NCBI GenBank assembly: GCA_014529385.2
Contig: CM043950.1
Coordinates: forward strand, 150,352,945-150,416,944
Direction of reading: 5' to 3'
Length of the DNA: 64,000 nt
DNA from: Adiantum capillus-veneris
Taxonomy: Eukaryota > Streptophyta > Polypodiopsida > Polypodiales > Pteridaceae
Made by a program: the position numbers and the translations under genes. Below the pieces are notes generated by a model. That model saw nothing but the letters and a program-made list of their open reading frames with translations, did not search any database and was not told where the DNA came from. Shown one piece after another: positions 57,431 through 64,000 of this stretch (position 1 is the stretch's first letter; every line of letters begins with the position of its first letter).

Positions 57431-57818
57431 GACATCTCAACTTTTTTATGTCTCTTATGTGATTTTTTTGCACCCATAATAGTGTCACTTACACAATGTT
57501 CCTAAAGCAACGTGAATAGCGACGTTGTTTGTTGCTTATGCGACACTAAAAGTGTCCCTAGTAACGAAGCAGCCTAGTAGTGTGGCGAAAAAGTTTTGGC
57601 TTTTGACTTCATTTGATATCCCAATGGGTCTCTACCAGTCTAGAGAACTCTCATATTTGATTTGATTGGTGGAGTTGATCTAATGGCATTTTTGCAATTC
57701 TGACCAGACACAATAATCTTGCATAGATAAGGTTCATACCTATGAAATTTGGTGGGGTAAGAGGGTCCTAAGTATCTATAGTAGCAGGTGGAAATGCGAC
57801 AAGTAGCTCTAGGTCACA

Positions 57819-57822
<4 letters not shown>

Positions 57823-57904
<82 letters not shown>
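57823..57904 (+). repeat. (CT)n microsatellite
   Basis: About 41 CT units. Confidence 0.95.
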
Positions 57905-57905
<1 letters not shown>

Positions 57906-58245
57906 ACTCTTACTGAATGCAAATGAGGTATAACTTTCCCAATTTTACCTATATGTGCCCAACTTACCCCAAGTTCCGAGTCTATACTTACCTTGTTTGC
58001 TCACATTTTCCATGGCATACCACCTATGATCTTCCTAGCCACTATCATGGAAGCCTCCATGCAAGCCATGGTATCAGGGGAGGGTACATCATTCAAAATC
58101 TTAAAAAACTTAAGAGAAACATAGCTATATGATTGACCTATGGCTCTAAAATATCTCTTAAACGGTTTGGTTGAAAGCCCTCAAATTCCATGGGGCCTTT
58201 CCCATAATCAGAAAACCACCTAAGGAGGGGTAATTCTAAAAGTTT

Positions 58246-58267
58246 GGGGGGGGGGGGGGGGGGGGGG
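58246..58267 (+). repeat. Poly-G tract, 22 bases
   Basis: Third long G/C homopolymer in the window; lies in non-coding sequence. Confidence 0.85.
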
Positions 58268-59925
58268 TTTGAAAATCTACCTAGGCATACCCTTGGAAGC
58301 TCTAGTGCCAAGAGTTCTAGCAAAAGTAGTAGCTAGTAGGAGGGATGGGAGGCAGACATGTCCCTCTCAGGAGAAGTGGGGGATATACCAAAGATTTTCT
58401 TTTTAGGAACCTTGTTTCTAATACAAAGGTAAGAGGGGATAATTTCCACATTTGGATACATTAAAGTTGGCCAACATTTGGAGAAGTGAACTAATAATGC
58501 ATAATGAAAACATGAACCAACAAGAGAACCCCATTTCAAGTAGAGAACCACTTTACCTATACCCTCTATGGTCAATTGAATGTTCTAAGGGATTTTATTT
58601 TTTTCCGTATAATGCAAGCTTTGTGGTAATAATTACACCCACACAATGTACAGTTTGGTTGGTAGGCATATTTGGCCAATAAGGTGCCACCTTCAGAACG
58701 TCCAAACCTAAGTGCTCCATCCTTTTTTTACTCCCAAGACCATCAATGTAGACACTTGAGAGCCATTTCCCTTAGATGTAGATAACTATGCAGAAAATTT
58801 TATTTTAAGCTCCAAATTATCTTGGAATTTGGTTGCTTAATACTAACAACCTTTGTACATTTTCTTCTAGCTTTAGGTGCCAAGTGGAGTTGTTGGAGAG
58901 TATTTGGGGCCAAGGAATCTTTGGGCCTTGCAAAGACACATCATGAACCAAATCATATAGTTACAAAGACTCACCAAATGTGAAGCCTAAAAGGCTAATT
59001 TCATGGCATTTACACACTTTGACAAGTGATTTCCTTGAGATTTTTACTAGGTCCCCTATTGAATTGCCTTCTTTGTTAAGGATATAAATAAATACCATTA
59101 GCATTTTCCCCACAATTGCTTGTCTCCTCTAGGATCTACTTATAGGTTTGGGCTTTCAAGCACAGGCACACCTTTTCTACACTAGGTGCACTAGGGGGTT
59201 TTGGTTTCTAGCCTACATATAATCATCTTGGTAAGCTTCTCGGGGTGCGTTATGGGTTTAACATTGTACCTACCATTAAAAATCCTCTGACTTTACTAGA
59301 GATTCTTCTAATGCTCTTCTATAGTTTGTCGTTTTACTCTCTTTATATGGTTTTTGTGATTTAAATTTTTCATAAATGTTCATCCTTTGTTTATTTTCTT
59401 GATGTTTTTGTCTATTTTCTCTACATATGGCCTTTAAGGACTTTTACTTCCATTACATCTTTCAACTTCATTTTGTATTTTGAGTTGTTCTTGTTCTCTA
59501 GATATCACTTTCCTTGGAATTTTTGCTCACTTGCAAAAAAGCTTGAAAGAGTCATCTTCACCAAGTTTGAAGATTTTTTTTGTGTGTTTTTTGGATTTCT
59601 TAAGTAGTACTCTAGAAAGTTGTCCTTTATTAATCCAATTCTAGCAATATATGTCATAAAATCTAATATCTAACCAACCCAAATGATTTTCTCATATTAA
59701 ATTGATCACTTAATGTGGGAGAATAAACGGGAACAAGTGTTAAGATATAGATATGTGCTTATAGATCTATCTCAACACAGGGCCAATAGTAAAGGGGCCC
59801 AAATGGGAGATGGTCTATCAAGAGCAAGGCTAACCAATGGAGCATAAGACCTTAGGGTTAGCTTCATTGAAGACCTCCAATAATGTGTGTAAAAGTCCTT
59901 TGACCTTAGGTAATCTAGGACTGAG

Positions 59926-60180
59926 CTTGAGGTGGGAACCCGGCCCAAGCTCGAGGTGTTGACCTACTTGAGGTGCTTGTCGTGCTTGAGGTGTTTTTCC
60001 TGCTTAAGGTGCTTGATTAAGGTGCTTGAGGTGCTTGACTTACTCCATGCTTGATGTGCTTGACTTGCCGCTTGATTAAGGTGCTTGGGGTGCCTTGACA
60101 TGCTTGCCTGAGATGCTTGTGGGAATACCCCCTAGTCCAAGTGATTTGTCATGCTTGATGACTAAGGTGCTTGAGCTCCT
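59926..60180 (+). repeat. Degenerate minisatellite of GCTTGAGGTGCTTG-like units
   Basis: Many irregular copies of GAGGTGCTTGA / AAGGTGCTTGA / GATGTGCTTGACTTG, about 9-15 bp apart, decaying at both ends. Confidence 0.75.
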
Positions 60181-61799
60181 AAAGTCAAAAGCATCCCTAC
60201 AAGAGGGGGGGGCGAGCCCTTTTCCTAGGGATTAGAGAGAGAACACACACTTACACTCACAAGGGAAGCCCCAGCTTGAAGAGGCAGCAAGGACACATGT
60301 CAGGTCCCTACCCATGTTACCTTCATGTGTTGCTTGAAGCCTATTGGCTAGGCTTCAAAGGGGTCCAATGATAAATTACTTGAATTATCTAATTGTTTTT
60401 GCATTTATCAAGTCCTCTCTCTCTCAAAAGGGAAAGGGGGACACTTGTCCCAAGGCTATCCCTGTTGCTTGTAATGGCTTCTGCTTGTGATTGGCTAGGC
60501 CTGGAGGGGTCCAATGAGCTTCAAGCATGAGCTACAAGGGGGGGTCGACCCAAGCAAGCTAGGGGGGTGCTTAGGGGGTATACTCACCCACACACACTCA
60601 CAAGCACTCTGATTGTGTACTATGCAAAGTGCAAGAGCTCCCTCTCCTTCTCCAAGCAAGTAGAGGTTGAGAGCCTACACCAACACTCTTGGCTATGGAG
60701 TGCAAATCCATCCAAGAGCCATGCTTCAATGCTTGAGCTTGCCATCTATTTCTTCTTCATTACTATGCTATTATGTATGCTAGCACAAGAGTTATGATAA
60801 GCGAGGAACTAGCTATTTCTCGTATGAAATGTTTCTTCTTCCTCTTCCCTACCCTCATTCCCTGCTAGCTCTCTCCACCTTCGAAGGTGTTTGAGGTCTT
60901 GGGACTGAGGCTTGGTATAGTTAAAGCTTTCTTCAAGTTTATGTTATGCTATGATGGTGATGCATGAAGCTTTCCATCTTCATTGCTTCACCTAGGTCAC
61001 AAGGAATACAAAGAATGTATTGTAACAAGTCTCTCTTTATGGGAGAAATCATAATACAAATGCCTATTGGAGGGGGGACCGGCTCCACATAAATCCGGTC
61101 CTCAACTGTTGTCATGTTCTCTAAATTCTCTCTCTTGCAAAAGTATTGTCCATGCCAAGTTAACTAATTGCTATAATTATGTTGCTATCTTCAATTATGT
61201 CTACCCGCTATGCTCACAAAATCATTTCTTGAAAGTACTCTCATTAAATTCCGCTACTCTCAAATTGAATAGGCAAATTCCATTACAATATATATTAGTG
61301 GCACTACTAGGTTTCATTTTGGCTCAATATACTTGTTCTTCCAATGGTCATAGGCTCCCTAATTATGCCATCCCCTTACTCATTGTTTTGGTTGAGGGTT
61401 AGAAAGTGGCTGACCATGCCCCATTCTGCTAGCTTCAATTCCAATGTAATATAACTAGATGGTTATACCATCTAGGTGGTGGCATATACCAACCTTCTTA
61501 ACCTAGCATAAAAGAGATGCTATCTCCGTACAACATCATGGGAGCCATGGTGTGTTCTTGTATTTTCTCCTCGGGTCACATCAAGTTAGTCCAAAATGGA
61601 TATCCACTAGGTAACGGAGGTTGTAATCCTAGAAGAGACTGTGATCTTTCCATCCATATACCAAATAATCACTCAATCCTATCTCAACTCAATGAGCTCA
61701 TAATGCTTCAAAAATCAAGAATATTATAGCCTATGACTATCAAAATAGCAATGGACCATTCAATCTTAATTGTGAAGCTACCAAAGATTGTGATTCTTT

Positions 61800-62086
61800 G
61801 TTTTATAGGTCATCAAATCATGCACACAAGCCTAGACCAAATTTTTCTTGTTTTTATCTTCTAAACCATCAACCAAGCCTTTGCTTTATGTGGCAAAACC
61901 AACAACAGAGTTTGGAGCTTTGATTCATCACTTGACATTTGAAGTGATAGCATAAATAATTTAAAATTTGCAATCCACTTGTCTACATCTTCATCACCTT
62001 TGAATATTGGACTAGAACTCTTCTTCATCTATATTCACAAACACATTACTAAGGAGCAATTAGCATGCTCCTCCATGGGGGCACCA
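61800..62086 (-). mobile_element. Gypsy-5: 5' fragment (PBS plus start of gag), Gypsy-4 family
   Basis: PBS at 62067-62086 (minus, TGGTGCC-CCCATGGAGGAGC). Gag start on the minus strand reads FKGDEDVDKWIANFKLFMLS and LPHKAKAWLMV, similar to Gypsy-4. Plus-strand sequence from 62087 (CAAGATGGA, AACACACCC) matches the inverted Gypsy-4 LTR end. Confidence 0.6.
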
Positions 62087-63264
62087 CAAGATGGATAGGA
62101 GGAATGAGGAACACACCCAACACTTACAAAGTTGCCTCTCTAAATCCCACGGCTTCCACAACACCCATATCCCCTAGTGATCACACACACAAACACACAA
62201 TCTACAAACCCATGGTTGTAGACACTCAAAATCAATCTACACACACCCAGCCACCTAGCAAAAATTCAAGGCTTCCATCTATAACCCTTCTAGAATTGAG
62301 CAAGAAGCTAGAGAGATGTCACATTCACATAGCCGGTCGTCCACCTCAAGCTTTGCATCGTATGAAACTCTATAAAAAGCATTCCTTGGTGTCAGCGGCT
62401 CATGGCCGAAAACGATGATAATCAATCCCACAAAAATGGTTTTTGAGTGAAAAGTACCTCGTTGAGGATAGCACAGCCACCTCGATTTCTATAATTTTGG
62501 AGATGAAAATCGTTGTCATAGCTCCCAATTGAATAGCGGCAAGGTACCTATCTTCAAGCGCATAAACACTCTTAAAGGGGAGTCACGTGTAATGAAATGC
62601 AGGCTGCTTCTATCTAGCATAACCTTTTTCCAATAGCTCCAAATGCAAAGCTGTAAAGAAGTAGTTCTAGATGGCCTGGAGAGCTACAAAAAGCATTGAT
62701 AGGCTATGTATTTTAGACATTTCTAAGCTTCTAACCAGTAAAGCTCCCAAACCACCTTTGACTTGCTAAATGCCAAATTTGACATACATCCCCCAACCAT
62801 GCTTGTTGCAACCTGCATCTAGCGCATGTCCAAACCATCTGTCATCCACCTGCAAACTTCCATGCACCTGCTTCCTGTCCCTCCCTAGGTCAACCAAGTT
62901 TGGTTGCATCATCATTGCCCACCCTCTAGTTGAGCATTCATACTCAAACATAGCATTATTTAGATATAATTAGACTGCATAAGAGAGATTGATATATATA
63001 GTAGCAGCCTAGATATTATAGAGATATATAGAGAGAAAAAATCATCAACTACACAATTCTCGACCATCGAATGGAAATCCATACACTCCCTCAAGCGGGA
63101 TGTGAACTCCACCATATCCTAGGTCAAATATATGGCATTGACCATAGTCATCCATCTATAAACTATGTCTATACACTACTTGTTCGATAGACTCAAAAAC
63201 AAGCCTCTTCTGCACCTCTTCATAGCATGGCTCTTTGTCACCTTGTATCCATGATCTTTTGAAC
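62087..63264. other. Gypsy-5 LTR remnant and intergenic sequence
   Basis: The first ~100 bp look like LTR. The rest has no recognised gene. Confidence 0.4.
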
Positions 63265-63460
63265 ACATTATAAGCATGTTATCAAACTTTGAATCACTTG
63301 CACCACATGCAATATTCTAACCACATGCTAGATAAGTTTCATAGCATAGTCCATATCATGTACACATTATAAGCATGTACCTTTGAATCACCTGCACGGC
63401 ATGCAATAGTCCAGTCACTTGCTAGAGAAGTTTCCATAGCATAGTCCATATCACATACAC
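63265..63460 (+). repeat. Tandem duplication, ~99 bp unit x2
   Basis: ACATTATAAGCATGT at 63265 and 63364; both units contain TTTGAATCAC, TGCAATA and CATAGCATAGTCCATATCA. Confidence 0.8.
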
Positions 63461-63519
63461 ACTATAGTCAATGCATAGAATCTTGCAAAGAAACTTTCAT
63501 TAGCATGTCCATTAGTAGC

Positions 63520-64000
63520 ATAAATGTGGATGGGTTTCCTAACCTCACTCTTATCTTATTGCAGACATAGCAAGAACCACGAACATAATTGTCAATCCAT
63601 GGGAAAAAGCTAAATCAACTAGTGCATGAAGGCTACAAGAGGGTGTCAATCTCTTGGAAAACAACAGAAAACTTGTATCTAACACAAGCTATACTCAAAT
63701 GACCTAAGTCATCAAAAGCTAGTCACTAATCGGCAAACAAAACATGACTGTTACATCATCAAATGACATCCGAATGTTACAAAGCTTATAGGACAAATAT
63801 ATAAGACCTAAGCACACATGCTTATGGTCTCAAATCTCACTTTTGATAAAGTACAAAAAACACGATTATTAACAGCACCAGTGAGATTTTGACCTAGTCA
63901 TTTCTGACCCCGAATGCATCTAAATGCTTAGCAATGATGCTCCAATACTTTGTAATTTCCTAGCTTAAATTCCTACTTATTATGAAATTAGGCTATGGGT
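63520..64000. repeat. Diverged direct repeat, copy 2 (possible LTR segment, runs to the window edge)
   Basis: Pairs with 7643-8140; begins near AAATGTGG. No gene. Confidence 0.65.

Larger units (their letters stand above)
57905..61799. other. Long intergenic stretch without a supported gene
   Basis: Contains the poly-G at 58246-58267 and the GCTTGAGGTG-type minisatellite at 59926-60180. Short ORFs (for example 61067-61402) show no family signature. Confidence 0.45.

Noticed and set aside
59926-60180. CRISPR array
   Set aside because: Units are short, irregular and without spacers of constant length; plant nuclear context.
62065-62418. 117-aa plus-strand ORF
   Set aside because: Overlaps the Gypsy-5 PBS and LTR end read on the other strand; no protein signature.

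Overview
The window is repeat-dominated plant nuclear DNA. The evidence is nested Ty1/copia and Ty3/gypsy LTR retrotransposons, gypsy elements with a second plant-type RNase H, a GT-AG intron, and very long CT, GT and CA microsatellites. The gag proteins remind me of fern sequences (Adiantum-like). That is recognition from memory, not a search, so I hold 'fern or other seed-free plant' at moderate-to-low confidence. I see no ordinary housekeeping gene, rRNA, tRNA or CRISPR array.

Layout. 1-1914 (-): a spliced coding region of unknown family, two exons, open at the left edge. 2440-6899 (+): a degenerate ~290 bp tandem repeat followed by a gag-only retroelement with no recognised protease, RT or integrase. 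7640-8140 and 63520-64000: a diverged direct repeat pair. 10977-19705 (+): Gypsy-1, complete, LTRs about 98% identical. 21338-24060 (+): Gypsy-4, internally deleted. 26130-34706 (-): Gypsy-2, same family as Gypsy-1 in opposite orientation. 36576-54293 (+): Copia-A. It contains Copia-B (38393-49620, -), which contains Gypsy-3 (39110-48395, -). Copia-A separately contains a 728 bp MULE-like element (51237-51964). 55690-57430 (-): Copia-C, a 5' LTR/PBS/gag fragment. 61800-62087 (-): Gypsy-5, a 5' fragment related to Gypsy-4. The rest is AT-rich intergenic sequence with microsatellites and short tandem duplications.

How the parts fit. The gypsy elements read gag, protease, RT, degenerate gypsy RNase H, archaeal-type RNase H, integrase, without a chromodomain: the Tat-type dual-RNase H layout. 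Gypsy-1 keeps one reading frame through gag-pol, broken by two TAG codons. Gypsy-2, Gypsy-3 and Copia-A have lost catalytic residues in RT and, in Gypsy-3, integrase.

Most noteworthy. (1) A 72-codon ORF lies between the PBS and gag in Gypsy-1, Gypsy-2 and the distant Gypsy-3. It shows almost only synonymous change between Gypsy-1 and Gypsy-2, and keeps identical length with recognisable ungapped similarity in Gypsy-3. (2) About 450 bp of untranslated leader is shared by Ty3/gypsy elements and the Ty1/copia element Copia-A. (3) Copia-B carries copia coding sequence antisense to its own LTR/PBS/PPT polarity, yet has a perfect target-site duplication. (4) The spliced unknown gene at the left edge runs off the window. 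(5) Microsatellites have expanded in only one LTR of a pair.
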